A stretch of 64,000 nt of DNA from Palsa-147 sp049279675 (GTDB lineage Bacteria; Acidobacteriota; Terriglobia; Acidiferrales; UBA7541), in contig JBAPOP010000085.1 in NCBI GenBank assembly GCA_049279675.1, forward strand, positions 1-64,000, in the 5' to 3' direction. This document shows, one piece after another, positions 26,460-35,500 of this stretch. The translations under genes were made by a program, and so were the position numbers. Below the pieces are notes generated by a model, which saw only the letters and a list, made by a program, of their open reading frames with translations, was not told the origin of the DNA and did not search any database. Position 1 is the first letter of the stretch, and every line of letters begins with the position of its first letter.

Positions 26460-27965
26460 TTAACGGCCTTCAATTGCGATGTACGCCGTGACTCCACCGT
26501 GATCGACGAGCAGTAGAACCGGGCCCTTGCCTGATCCAACGGCCTGCTCGAACTCGCGCGTGGTCGTCACCGGCTTGTGATTCACTTCTTGAATCACGTC
26601 GCCACGGCTGAGTCCCGCTTGAGCTGCCGCACTCGACGGATCGACCGAACCGACGACTACGCCGCGCGTGCCGGCCGGGAGTTCAAGTTGCTGGGCGATG
26701 TCGGGCGTGAGCGTTTGCACTTGCACTCCGTCAAGAGTCGAACCGGAGTTTTCGGTCGCTGGCACCTTCTCATCTTTCTCAGGCAACTCGCCAAGCGTGA
26801 CGTTGAAGTTTTTGCCCTGGCCTTCGCGAATCACCTTCAAATCCACGGATGTTCCCGGAGCCATCTGAGAAATACGCAGACGAAGATCGTTGGCATCTTC
26901 AACCTTTTGGCCATTCAGCGAAGTGATGACGTCGCCGCGCTTCAAGCCCACTTTGCTCGCGGGACCATCGTTACTCACATCTCCTACCAACGCACCGCCT
27001 TCATCTTGCAATCCGAAGGATTTGGCAAGAGCCGGCGTAACACTCTCGATGTGAACACCGAGATAGCCGCGTACGACTTTTCCGTGGGTGACCAACTGGT
27101 CCATCACGGAATGCGCCATGTTCATCGGAATGGCGAAGCCGATGCCCTGATTTCCGCCGCCATTGCCGGGGAGGATGGCTGTGTTGATGCCGATCAGGTC
27201 TCCGTGAAGATCGATCAGTGCGCCGCCGGAATTGCCGTGATTGATCGCGGCGTCCGTTTGAATGAAATCCTCGTAGCCTTCGATGGCGCCGCCGAACCCG
27301 CGATTCGTCGCGCTTACGATTCCCATCGTTGCGGTTTCGCCGATGCCGAACGGATCGCCGATTGCGAACACCACATCCCCGACTTGAACTTTCGAAGAAT
27401 CACCGATCGTGAGAGACGGCAGATTCGTCGCGTCAATTTTCAGAACCGCGACATCCGTCTGCGCATCCGCGCCGATCACTTTGGCCGTGAATTCGCGGCG
27501 GTCGCTCAGCGCCACTTTGATATCCGTCGCGCCGTCTACCACGTGATTGTTGGTAAGGATGTAGCCGTCAGGAGACACGATAACGCCGGAGCCCAAACTC
27601 TGCTCGCGCTCGGGCTGTTGATGTTTAAATTGTTCGCCGAACTGATCGCCGAAAAACTGCTTGAACATCGGGTCGTTGAAGAACGGCTGCGTCTGGCCCG
27701 TCGGCGCCTTCACGACCTTTGATGAAGACACATTCACGACCGCCGGAAGTGCCGGCTTCACGATCGCTGAAAAACCATTCGTGAAACCGCCGAGACTCAC
27801 CGGGTTTGCGTTCGTGGACATCTTTACAGGAATTTTGGCGGCTCCGAACACCGCATGTCCGGACCAGTTCACAGCCCACACGCTTAAAATCCCGCCGGTA
27901 ACGAGGGCTGCGACCAGCACGGTAAACGCGACCCAGCGGCGAATTCCGATTACGTTACTGCTCAT
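26460..27965 (-). CDS. degP: HtrA/DegP-type periplasmic serine protease (Do family)
   Basis: 501 residues. An N-terminal membrane segment (~12-34) anchors or exports the protein. The trypsin-like domain has the full triad: H141 (NNHVVDG), D171 (TDVAVLKID) and S246 (NHGNSGGALID). Two PDZ domains follow (~290-375 with 'GALVGDVSNDGPASKVGLKR', and ~405-495 with GVVVGSVDPSSAAAQAGLSR). Family role: degradation and chaperoning of misfolded envelope proteins under stress. The ATG at 27965 is chosen because AAAGGAGATC lies 6 bases before it; the upstream TTG at 27989 would place that site inside the gene. A TATAAT -10 lies about 70 bases upstream. Confidence 0.93.
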   Translation of the reverse strand: MSSNVIGIRRWVAFTVLVAALVTGGILSVWAVNWSGHAVFGAAKIPVKMSTNANPVSLGGFTNGFSAIVKPALPAVVNVSSSKVVKAPTGQTQPFFNDPMFKQFFGDQFGEQFKHQQPEREQSLGSGVIVSPDGYILTNNHVVDGATDIKVALSDRREFTAKVIGADAQTDVAVLKIDATNLPSLTIGDSSKVQVGDVVFAIGDPFGIGETATMGIVSATNRGFGGAIEGYEDFIQTDAAINHGNSGGALIDLHGDLIGINTAILPGNGGGNQGIGFAIPMNMAHSVMDQLVTHGKVVRGYLGVHIESVTPALAKSFGLQDEGGALVGDVSNDGPASKVGLKRGDVITSLNGQKVEDANDLRLRISQMAPGTSVDLKVIREGQGKNFNVTLGELPEKDEKVPATENSGSTLDGVQVQTLTPDIAQQLELPAGTRGVVVGSVDPSSAAAQAGLSRGDVIQEVNHKPVTTTREFEQAVGSGKGPVLLLVDHGGVTAYIAIEGR

Positions 27966-28280
27966 CGTTAGATCTCCTTTGCGATTCAATCCTGGGCAGT
28001 TTTGCCCGTATGATGAACTTGGACGAATTACTAATTATATCCAAAAACCTGGCCCGCTGGCTTTTCAGTCCCGAATACATACCACGTGACTGCTTTTCCA
28101 CTCCATTAGATGCAGACGGAAGGGTTGAGGATAGGTTAGCATCGGCGCGACCCTGGCTCGATGGCAGCGGGGGAAACTTTTTCGCTCTGTCTCCGTCCAA
28201 CTACACGCAAATGAAGCAGTTCGAGGAATTGATGACCCGGGCGCCCTCAGAGACGTAATATTTTTAAATTGGAGATTCGA
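27966..28280. other. Divergent promoter region between HtrA and M28 peptidase genes
   Basis: 315 bases. On the - strand it holds a TATAAT for the HtrA gene. An 82-codon frame (28010-28258, +) has no ribosome site or family resemblance and is not called. GGAG at 28270-28273 serves the M28 start. Confidence 0.5.
28034..28039 (-). promoter_or_regulatory. Candidate -10 box of the HtrA gene
   Basis: A perfect TATAAT on the - strand, about 70 bases before the HtrA ATG. The base pattern 17 positions upstream does not give a good -35 hexamer, so this may be an activator-dependent or weak promoter. Confidence 0.4.
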
Positions 28281-29846
28281 ATGACACGTAGGCTATCTCT
28301 GCTCGCATGTGCGGCTGCACTTTTTCTATTCTGCGCGTGGCCCGCCAGGACCGCACCCAAATCCCACAATTCCTCCAACTCCAACGATACCGCTTCGGAA
28401 TCAAACGCCAATTTGGACAAGAAACTTGCCTTGATTGCGGGCCAGGGGATGACCGATCCGAAGCCCTATCAATATCTTGAGGAGTTGAGCGACGACATCG
28501 GCGGACGCGTGACCGGCTCTGCGCAAGCGGCCGCGGCGATCATCTGGGGCACAGAGAAAATGAAAGCAATCGGCCTCGAGAATGTACACACGGAGCCGTT
28601 TCAGATATCGCGCGGGTGGACTCGAATTTCAGCAAGCGCGGAAATTATCGCCCCGATTCATCACCGGCTCACGCTTTCGTCACTCGGTTGGGTTGGATCC
28701 ACGCAACAGGGCGGAGCCGAAGGCGACATCGTGACCGTGAATATGTACCAGTTGGCGGACGAGATGAGCAACAACGCAGGAAAATGGGCAGGCAAAGTTT
28801 TGCTCGTCGTTCGCAAAGGCGACGCGCCACCGGCGCAGGAACGCCGAGCGCTCTTTGCGAAATTCGGACCATTCCTCAAAGCCGCGTACGACGCGCACGC
28901 CATCGCCGTGATCGGCGGCCAAGGCGGCTCTAAGTCGCAAGGAATGAATCTGACGCACACCGGCGTCCTCGGATTCGATACGACCTACGACATTCCTGTC
29001 GTGAGCCTCACCGATGAAGATCAAGAGCAGATTGAGCGCTTGCTCGACCGCGGAAAGAATGTGCGGCTAAAGATAAACGTGCAGAACCGTTTCAGCGAAG
29101 GCCCCGTTCAAAGCGCGAATGTGGTCGGCGAAATTCGAGGCACGCAGAATCCGGAACAAATCATTGTTGTTGGCGGCCATTTGGATTCGTGGGATCTGGC
29201 AGAAGGCTCGACGGACAACGGAATGGGAACCACGACCACTCTCGGCGCGGCTGAGGCTATTGTGAAATCCGGCGCCAAGCCGCGGCGCACACTTCGCTTC
29301 GTCCTGTTCACCGGAGAAGAGCAAGGTTTGCTCGGCTCGGTGGCTTACACCAAGCTACACAAGGACGAAATGGCGAATCACGTTGCGGCCGTAATTCTCG
29401 ACAACGGGCAAGGGCCTGTGAACGAGCTCAATCTCGGCGGGCGCGCTGATTTGGTTCCGGCCGCCAAAGACTTCGCAAAGGAACTAAAGTCGTTCGACGA
29501 AATCGCCGTGAACGACGATGTCGAATTCGGGACGGACACCGGTCCGTTTTCTCTTGCCGGCCTTCCGGGCATCAATCTTGGCCAGGATTCGCCGGATTAC
29601 AAATACACGCATCACTCCGAGGCGGATACATACGACAAAGTGAAGCCGGATATTCTCGCGCGCGACACGACTGTGATGGCACTCACTTCTTTCTGGATTG
29701 CCGATCGCGAAGAACGGCTCGCGAGTCCGTGGCCGCCGGAGAAGACGGCACGCATGCTCATCGAGAAACATCAGGACGGCATGCTGAAAGCGTTCGGCCT
29801 CTGGCCGTTCGGGAATCTAGGCAGCGAGCCCAATGAGAAGCAATAG
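28281..29846 (+). CDS. Secreted M28-family zinc peptidase
   Basis: 521 residues. A signal peptide (~1-25, ending AWPARTA) is followed by an N-terminal domain with an inserted protease-associated (PA-like) lid (~130-260), then the M28 catalytic domain with its two-zinc site: GGHLDSWD (His), TDNGMGTTTTLG (bridging Asp), FTGEEQGLLGS (Glu base and Glu ligand), VEFGTDTGPF (Asp) and YTHHSEADTYDKV (His). It is probably an aminopeptidase or carboxypeptidase acting on exported peptides. ATG 28281 has TTGGAG about 7 bases before it; the frame is open to a TTG at 28269 that is part of that site. The stop is directly next to the convergent VIT gene stop, with no gap. Confidence 0.92.
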   Translation: MTRRLSLLACAAALFLFCAWPARTAPKSHNSSNSNDTASESNANLDKKLALIAGQGMTDPKPYQYLEELSDDIGGRVTGSAQAAAAIIWGTEKMKAIGLENVHTEPFQISRGWTRISASAEIIAPIHHRLTLSSLGWVGSTQQGGAEGDIVTVNMYQLADEMSNNAGKWAGKVLLVVRKGDAPPAQERRALFAKFGPFLKAAYDAHAIAVIGGQGGSKSQGMNLTHTGVLGFDTTYDIPVVSLTDEDQEQIERLLDRGKNVRLKINVQNRFSEGPVQSANVVGEIRGTQNPEQIIVVGGHLDSWDLAEGSTDNGMGTTTTLGAAEAIVKSGAKPRRTLRFVLFTGEEQGLLGSVAYTKLHKDEMANHVAAVILDNGQGPVNELNLGGRADLVPAAKDFAKELKSFDEIAVNDDVEFGTDTGPFSLAGLPGINLGQDSPDYKYTHHSEADTYDKVKPDILARDTTVMALTSFWIADREERLASPWPPEKTARMLIEKHQDGMLKAFGLWPFGNLGSEPNEKQ

Positions 29847-30557
29847 CTAGCTGATCAGCCGCGCGATGAAGAACGCTGCGGCGGCGGCCAATCCGCCGAC
29901 CAGGACTGTCTGCATACCGCCGCGCCATGGCTTCACGCCAGTGAAGTAGCCCTTCACCGACCCGAAGACGGCGAGGGCGAGAATGGTCACGGCAACCGAA
30001 ACCCACAAAGCGTGGACGACGTCGTGGCGCATCAACATATACGGCGCGAGCGGGATGAGGCCGCCGACGATATAGGATCCCGCAATTGTCGCAGCGCTGC
30101 GGCCGGCGCGCGCCGGATCCGGCTCCTCGAGTCCCAGCTCGAAGCGCATCATGAAGTCCACCCAGCGTTTTTTGTCCGAGCAGATTGATGCGACGATTGG
30201 CGCCATCTGCGCTTCTGACAAACCATAATCCTGAAAGACTTTGACGACTTCCATCTTCTCCACATCGGGCAATTCTTCGCACTCGCGATACTCGCGAATT
30301 TTTTCGGATTCGTAATGCTCCATATCCGTTTTTGCCGCGAGATATCCGCCGAGGCCCATGGCGATCGAGCCCGCGGCGATTTCCGCGAGCCCTGCCGTGA
30401 CGATCAGGCTGCCGGCCGTCGCTGCGACCGCGCCCGTGAGCCCGGCGGCGAGCGCGAACGGCACCGTCAAGCCGTCCGACATTCCGATCACGATGTCACG
30501 GACGGCGGCCGTTGCTGTGAAATGCTTTTCTTCGTGCTGGTGCTCTGCTGCCGCCAT
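29847..30557 (-). CDS. VIT1/CCC1-family membrane transporter
   Basis: 236 residues with about five membrane helices. The family hallmark 'DIVIGMSDGLTVPFALAAG' opens TM1, TM2 holds AEIAAGSIAMGLGGYLAAKT, and a cytoplasmic metal-binding loop (~75-145, rich in Glu, with EKMEVVKVFQDYGLSE and RFELGLEEPDP) comes before the last helices. VIT1/CCC1 proteins export Fe2+ or Mn2+ from the cytosol in exchange for protons. The gene is divergent from the Mn-type superoxide dismutase 124 bases away, which fits a metal/oxidative stress theme. A GGAG site lies 8 bases before the ATG. Confidence 0.9.
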   Translation of the reverse strand: MAAAEHQHEEKHFTATAAVRDIVIGMSDGLTVPFALAAGLTGAVAATAGSLIVTAGLAEIAAGSIAMGLGGYLAAKTDMEHYESEKIREYRECEELPDVEKMEVVKVFQDYGLSEAQMAPIVASICSDKKRWVDFMMRFELGLEEPDPARAGRSAATIAGSYIVGGLIPLAPYMLMRHDVVHALWVSVAVTILALAVFGSVKGYFTGVKPWRGGMQTVLVGGLAAAAAFFIARLIS

Positions 30558-30617
30558 GCTTCACACTCCGCCTTCGACGAATTCCCAAGTCCAGCTGATT
30601 TTCAAACGCCACGCGCC

Positions 30618-30648
30618 TTGCAGCCTGACACCCGACAAGAGTTATAAT
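30618..30648 (+). promoter_or_regulatory. Candidate promoter of the superoxide dismutase gene
   Basis: A perfect TATAAT at 30643-30648 with TTGCAG at 30618-30623 as a possible -35 (19-base spacing, slightly long). The -10 lies 33 bases before the ATG, giving a leader of about 27 bases that contains the AGGAGG site. Confidence 0.5.
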
Positions 30649-30681
30649 TATCGTGCAACACAGGAATTTGAGGAGGAAATA

Positions 30682-31329
30682 ATGAGTCACACATCCGGAC
30701 AAGGCGCCGCAGCTCAAACAGCTTTCGTACTGCCGCCTCTTCCGTACGCTTTCGACGCACTCGAACCTTTTATTGACGCCAAAACGATGGAGATCCACCA
30801 CGACAAGCACCACGCCGCATACGTCAACAATCTCAACAAAGCTCTCGAAGGTCACGCCGACCTTCAGAAGCTTTCGCTCGAGGAACTAATCGGAAACCTC
30901 GATCGTGTGCCGGAAAATATCCGCACCGCGGTCCGCAATAACGGCGGCGGACATTCCAATCACTCGATGTTCTGGAAGATTATGAAGAAGGGCGGCGGTG
31001 GCGATCCAAAGGGAGAAATTGGAGACGCCATCAAGAGCGGGTTTGGCAGCTTCGCTGACTTCAAAACAAAGTTCAACGACGCGGCCACCAAGCGATTCGG
31101 CTCCGGCTGGGCGTGGCTTCAGATTACGGGCGGGAAGCTGACGATCGAATCATCTGCAAATCAGGACAGCCCGATCATGAACGGCGCCAAACCAGTGATG
31201 GGACTCGATGTCTGGGAGCACGCCTATTACCTCAAATATCAGAATCGCCGCCCTGAATACATCGAAGCGTGGTGGAACATCGTGAACTGGGACGAAATCA
31301 CGAAAAACTACGAAGCTGCAAAGAAGTAA
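30682..31329 (+). CDS. sodA: Superoxide dismutase, Mn-type
   Basis: 215 residues, the usual size. Metal ligands are visible: His in MEIHHDKHHAAYVNN, His in GGHSNHSMFWKIM, and Asp and His in MGLDVWEHAYYLKYQ. The element SSANQDSPIM carries the Gln typical of manganese enzymes and GGHSNHS has the Gly that iron enzymes replace, so Mn is preferred; a cambialistic enzyme cannot be excluded. No signal peptide is seen, so the enzyme is cytosolic. The ATG at 30682 has a perfect AGGAGG 5 bases upstream; the frame is open to 30358 but that part overlaps the divergent VIT gene. A strong terminator follows. Confidence 0.96.
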   Translation: MSHTSGQGAAAQTAFVLPPLPYAFDALEPFIDAKTMEIHHDKHHAAYVNNLNKALEGHADLQKLSLEELIGNLDRVPENIRTAVRNNGGGHSNHSMFWKIMKKGGGGDPKGEIGDAIKSGFGSFADFKTKFNDAATKRFGSGWAWLQITGGKLTIESSANQDSPIMNGAKPVMGLDVWEHAYYLKYQNRRPEYIEAWWNIVNWDEITKNYEAAKK

Positions 31330-31357
31330 GCTCGGACGAATCAGTTTCGTTTGAAAG

Positions 31358-31397
31358 AAACCGCCCCGGAGGAAATCTTCGGGGCGGTTTTGTTTTT
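31358..31397. terminator. Strong, probably bidirectional rho-independent terminator
   Basis: An 11-bp perfect stem (AAACCGCCCCG with CGGGGCGGTTT) and 11-base loop, followed by TGTTTTT on the + strand. On the - strand it is followed by TTCTTTC. It ends the sodA transcript and probably that of the convergent gene at 31405. Confidence 0.9.
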
Positions 31398-31404
31398 AGC
31401 ACGA

Positions 31405-32187
31405 TCAGTGCGCCCAAATCTTGGCGGGATCGGTCTCGTATGGATAGACGTGGACCATCCAGTTGAAAATTATTGCTGACCATCGGCCGCCGGCGGTTTC
31501 GCAGGCATCTTGTGTCGCGATCGAGCCGCGAAGACCAAATTCGCGCCAGTTCGCCTGCGTTATTCCAGCTCCCTTCGGCGGCATGCACAAATTGACGTGC
31601 TCGTGCCAGCGCGCGATGCTGAGAGGGATTCGCTCGTTCAGCTGATCCTCGGTGTACTGGCGTGGCGCTGTGTACATCGCGCCCTCAAGCTCATATCCCC
31701 CGCCAACTTTCTTGTACAGCAGCGACGTCGGGTGCGCGGGATTGAAAGTGAACTGCGCTTCCAGAGCGTACGTGTAATTCGTAAAGTGGTAGTGGTCCTG
31801 CGGAAGCTCCGGGTGGAAAATCTTGAATCCTTCGTTGAGCGCAACCTGATAGTCCTTATACTTCTCGATCGCCGGCCGGAGCGTTGCTAGAACGTCTTCG
31901 GCGCGTTTCTCATCACCGGCGCTTGCGGGCCGCATCGAAGTCATGCGCATGTGCGGCCCCATTTCCATATGCATGTCGGACATTTGCTGATTCGCAGTCA
32001 CGGCCGCCTGCGGAGCCGAAGTCGCGTCGTGCTGCATTTCGCCCATGTCCGTCCCCGCCATACCTGAATGATCCTTTGGCTGCGCTTGATTTTGGCCTTG
32101 CGGCGGATCTTGTTGCGCATGAACGCGCGGAAGGTTTCCCGCCAGCAAAACCGCGAGCGCGAAAACAAGCAAGTAGCGTGTCCTCAT
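31405..32187 (-). CDS. Secreted Met/His-rich protein of unknown function
   Basis: 260 residues that I do not recognise. A clear signal peptide (~1-24, ending RVHAQ) leads to a Met/His/Gln-rich low-complexity segment (~30-85) with SDMHMEMGPHMRM, a pattern seen in copper-binding periplasmic proteins. The folded part (~95-260) contains KYKDYQVALNEGFKIF, PQDHYHFTNYTYALE, SIARWHEHVNLCMPP and GGRWSAIIFNWMVHVYPYE, with many aromatics, several histidines, and two cysteines (NLCMPP and QDACE) that could pair in the periplasm. Metal binding is inference. AGAGG lies 6 bases before the ATG. It ends next to the sodA terminator, convergent with sodA. Confidence 0.8.
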   Translation of the reverse strand: MRTRYLLVFALAVLLAGNLPRVHAQQDPPQGQNQAQPKDHSGMAGTDMGEMQHDATSAPQAAVTANQQMSDMHMEMGPHMRMTSMRPASAGDEKRAEDVLATLRPAIEKYKDYQVALNEGFKIFHPELPQDHYHFTNYTYALEAQFTFNPAHPTSLLYKKVGGGYELEGAMYTAPRQYTEDQLNERIPLSIARWHEHVNLCMPPKGAGITQANWREFGLRGSIATQDACETAGGRWSAIIFNWMVHVYPYETDPAKIWAH

Positions 32188-32573
32188 ATCTAGCCTCTGT
32201 AATTAAGTTAACGCTTCAGCCGGCGAAATGTTTCAGCTCGCGTACGCCGAGTGTGCGACGAGTCACCAGGCGGCGCCCAGGGCATGCGGCTGCCTTACAT
32301 CAAAACTGGATGATCGCGGCCGTGGAGCGATAAGAGGCACTTGTAGCGCTGGGATTCAGCCCGGCTCCATCGTTCTTTCTGCTGACAATGGCGATACTTT
32401 TCTAACCCGGTTGCGTCCAAAGAGTTGCGGGTGTGTACACGCCATCCAAAGAGTTGCGGGTGTGTACACGCCAGACGAGCATTCCAGTCGGCAAATTACT
32501 TCGCTTAACTTGAAACGCTAAGACAGATAGAATGTCGCGCCGCCGGCAACAGACCGGTGATGGAGGTAGTTCC
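32188..32573. other. Divergent regulatory stretch upstream of tricorn-type gene
   Basis: 386 bases between the Met/His-rich gene and the tricorn-type protease gene, which point away from each other. It contains the 29-bp tandem repeat at 32416-32473. No gene or clear standard promoter was found elsewhere in it. Confidence 0.5.
32416..32473. repeat. Perfect 29-bp tandem duplication with GTGTACAC core
   Basis: Two identical 29-base units, 32416-32444 and 32445-32473, head to tail with no spacer. Each holds the perfect palindrome GTGTACAC inside GGTGTGTACACGCC, which is symmetric except for one pair. The spacing of 29 bases, close to three helix turns, would put two dimers on about the same face of DNA. 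It lies 101 bases before the tricorn-type start. Confidence 0.85.
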
Positions 32574-35500
32574 ATGAAAAGATTTGTACTGATCGCGATT
32601 CTCGCGCTGGCAGGCAGCGCGTCGCACGCGCAATCTGGGAAACCGTTGCTTCTGCGCGAGCCCACACTCAGCAAGACGCAGATCGCTTTCATCTACGGCG
32701 GCGATATCTGGCTCGTAAGCCGCGAAGGAGGCGACGCGATCCGGCTCACGTCGGGCACCGGTTCGAAAGCATTTCCACGATTTTCTCCTGACGGCTCGCA
32801 AATAGCGTTTACGGCCGACTACGAGGGGAAAGCAAACGTCTACGTCGTGCCCGTGGCTGGCGGCATTCCCCGGCGAGTTACTTACGAACCCGGCCCGGAC
32901 CTCGTTTCCGGATGGACGAACGATGGTAAAAATATTCTGTTCGCGTCAACGCGAGATAGTTCGACGCGCGGTATTTTCCGGCTGTTCACCGTGCCCGTGG
33001 GAGGCGGGTTCGCCACGGCGCTGCCGCTCCCGCGCGCATGGGAAGGATCGTACTCGGAAGATGGCTCCCATCTCGCGTACCGACCCGTATCGATGCCCTT
33101 CGGAACCTGGTCGCATTATCGCGGAGGCACGTCTTCGGCGATTTGGATCGCCAATCTCTCCGATTCTCAGATTGAGCGCGTCCCGCGAAAAGATTCGGTG
33201 GACCTGAATCCTATCTGGATCGGTGACGCGATTTATTTCCTGTCCGATCGCAACGGAATTCCGACCATCTATACTTACGACACGAAATCAAAAGAAGTCA
33301 CCGAGGTGATACCGAATCACGGTCTGCCAATCAAGAACATGTCCGCGGGCCCAGGCGCAATCGTCTACGAACAATTCGGCGCGATTCACCTCTACGATCT
33401 CTCAGCGCATCGCGAACATGCGGTGGAAATTCGCGTGGCTGACGATCTTCCTGAAACTCGTCCGCATTTTGATAACGTCGTAAAGCAAATCCAAAATGCG
33501 GTGATCTCGCCCACAGGTGTGCGCGCAGCATTCGAGGCTCACAACGAAATTCTCACCGCGCCCGCAGACAAGGGCGACATCCGCAACATCACCAACACGC
33601 CCGGAGTGGCTGAACGCGATCCAGCGTGGTCGCCAGATGGCAAGTCGATTGCCTACTTCTCGGATGAATCCGGCGAGTACGAACTTCACATCCGCGATCA
33701 AAACGGAATGGGCGACGTTCGAAAATTCAATCTTGGCAATCCGCCGTCATTCTTTTATTCGCCACAGTGGTCGCCGGACAGCAAGAAAATCGCTTACACC
33801 GACAAACGCCTCAGCGTCTGGTATATCGATCTTGAGAAAAGGACTCCGGTAAAAGTGGACACGGAAGTTTATGAGGAGCCGCAACGGCACCTCGATCCAT
33901 CGTGGTCGCCCGACAGCCGTTGGATCACGTACTCAAAAACTCTCGCTAATCATCTTCGCGGCGTGTTCGTGTACTCGCTCGAAACCGGCAAAGCGATGCA
34001 GGTCACCGATGGATTGAGTGATGCGAGATACGCCGTCTTCGACAAGGGCGGCAAGTATCTTTATTTCACGGCCAGCACGGACATTGGACCTACTACAGGC
34101 TGGCTCGATCTTTCGAGCTTCGGCCACGATGTTACGCGAAGCGTGTACGTGGCCGTCCTGCGCAAGGACTTACCCTCTCCGCTGGCACCAGAAAGCGATG
34201 AAGAAAAGCCACCGTCCGCAAAATCGGATCAATCCGACGCGAAGAAAAAAGACGATGGTGGCGCGAAGCCGGAGGGCGGCGAAGATAAGGATAGCAAGGA
34301 CGCTAAAGACAAGACGAAACCCGAAGAGCCGGTGAAAGTGACGATTGATTTCGACGGCATCAGCCAGCGCATCCTCGCCCTCCCGATTCCGGCAAGGGAT
34401 TACGCAGGATTGGCGGCAGGAAAGACCGGCGAACTCTATCCCATCGAATCCGAGCGTCCACCTGCTGTCGGCGGAGACGGAGGCGCGCCTCCAGGACTTT
34501 CCGTCTACAGATTCGAACTGAAAACTCGAAAGACGGAGCCTCTGATCTCCGGCGTTCAGTCGTTCGATGTTTCTTTCGATGGAGAGAAGTTTCTCTACTC
34601 GCAGGGCGAAAGTTGGAATATTCATCCGACGTCGGGCCATCCGATGCCAGGCGCAAAACCGGATGAAGGTCATTTGAAAATCGAGGGAATGGAAGTCCGC
34701 ATAGACCCGCGCGCCGAATGGGCGCAGATGTACAACGAAATCTGGCGAATCGAGCGAGATTTCTTCTACGACCCGCATCACCACGGAATGAGTATCGACG
34801 CGCTCAAGGCAAAGTATGAGCAGTATCTAGACCGGCTCGGCAGCCGATCGGATTTGAACTACTTGTTCCAGCAGATGCTCGGCGAATTGAACGTCGGCCA
34901 CATGTTTGTCGGCGGCGGCGATATTCCGGAACCGAAGGAAGTTCACGTCGGCCTTTTGGGCGCCGATTACACGATTGAAAACGGGCGCTATCGTTTCGCC
35001 AGAATCTACAACGGCGAAAATTGGGACACGCAGCTGAAAGCACCGTTAACTCAGCCTGGCGTCAACGCTTTGGTAGGCGAATATTTGCTTGCGGTCAACG
35101 GTAAGGACGTTCGCGGTTCCGATGACGTGTTCAGCTTCTTCCAGGAAACTGCCGGGAAGCAGGTCTCGCTGAAAGTTGGTCCGAAGCCAGATGGCACAGG
35201 TTCGCGCGATGTCACGGTTGTTCCAGTCGAGAGCGATACCGCCCTTCGAAATCGCGCGTGGGTGGAAGACAACCGCCGCAAAGTGGATGAACTCAGTGGT
35301 GGGCGGCTTGCTTACGTCTATCTTCCGGACACGGCAAACGGTGGGTTCTCCTATTTCAATCGCTACTTCTTCGCTCAACTCGGCAAACAAGGCGCGGTGA
35401 TTGATGAGCGCTATAACGCCGGGGGCGAAGCCGCTGATTACGTGATCGAATATCTCCAGCGGAAGAAATGGGATTACTTCATGACGCGGGAAGGCACGCC

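Noticed and set aside
26577..27722. 381-codon open frame opposite the HtrA gene
   Set aside because: Antisense shadow; HtrA triad and PDZ domains in the other strand are unambiguous.
28010..28258. 82-codon frame between HtrA and M28 genes
   Set aside because: No ribosome site, overlaps the likely HtrA promoter, and no recognisable features.
30358..30681. 108-residue N-terminal extension of superoxide dismutase
   Set aside because: It overlaps the VIT gene on the other strand, lacks similarity to the family, and the internal ATG has a perfect ribosome site and promoter.
32416..32473. CRISPR array
   Set aside because: Only two units with no spacer between them; a tandem duplication, not a repeat-spacer array, and no cas genes nearby.
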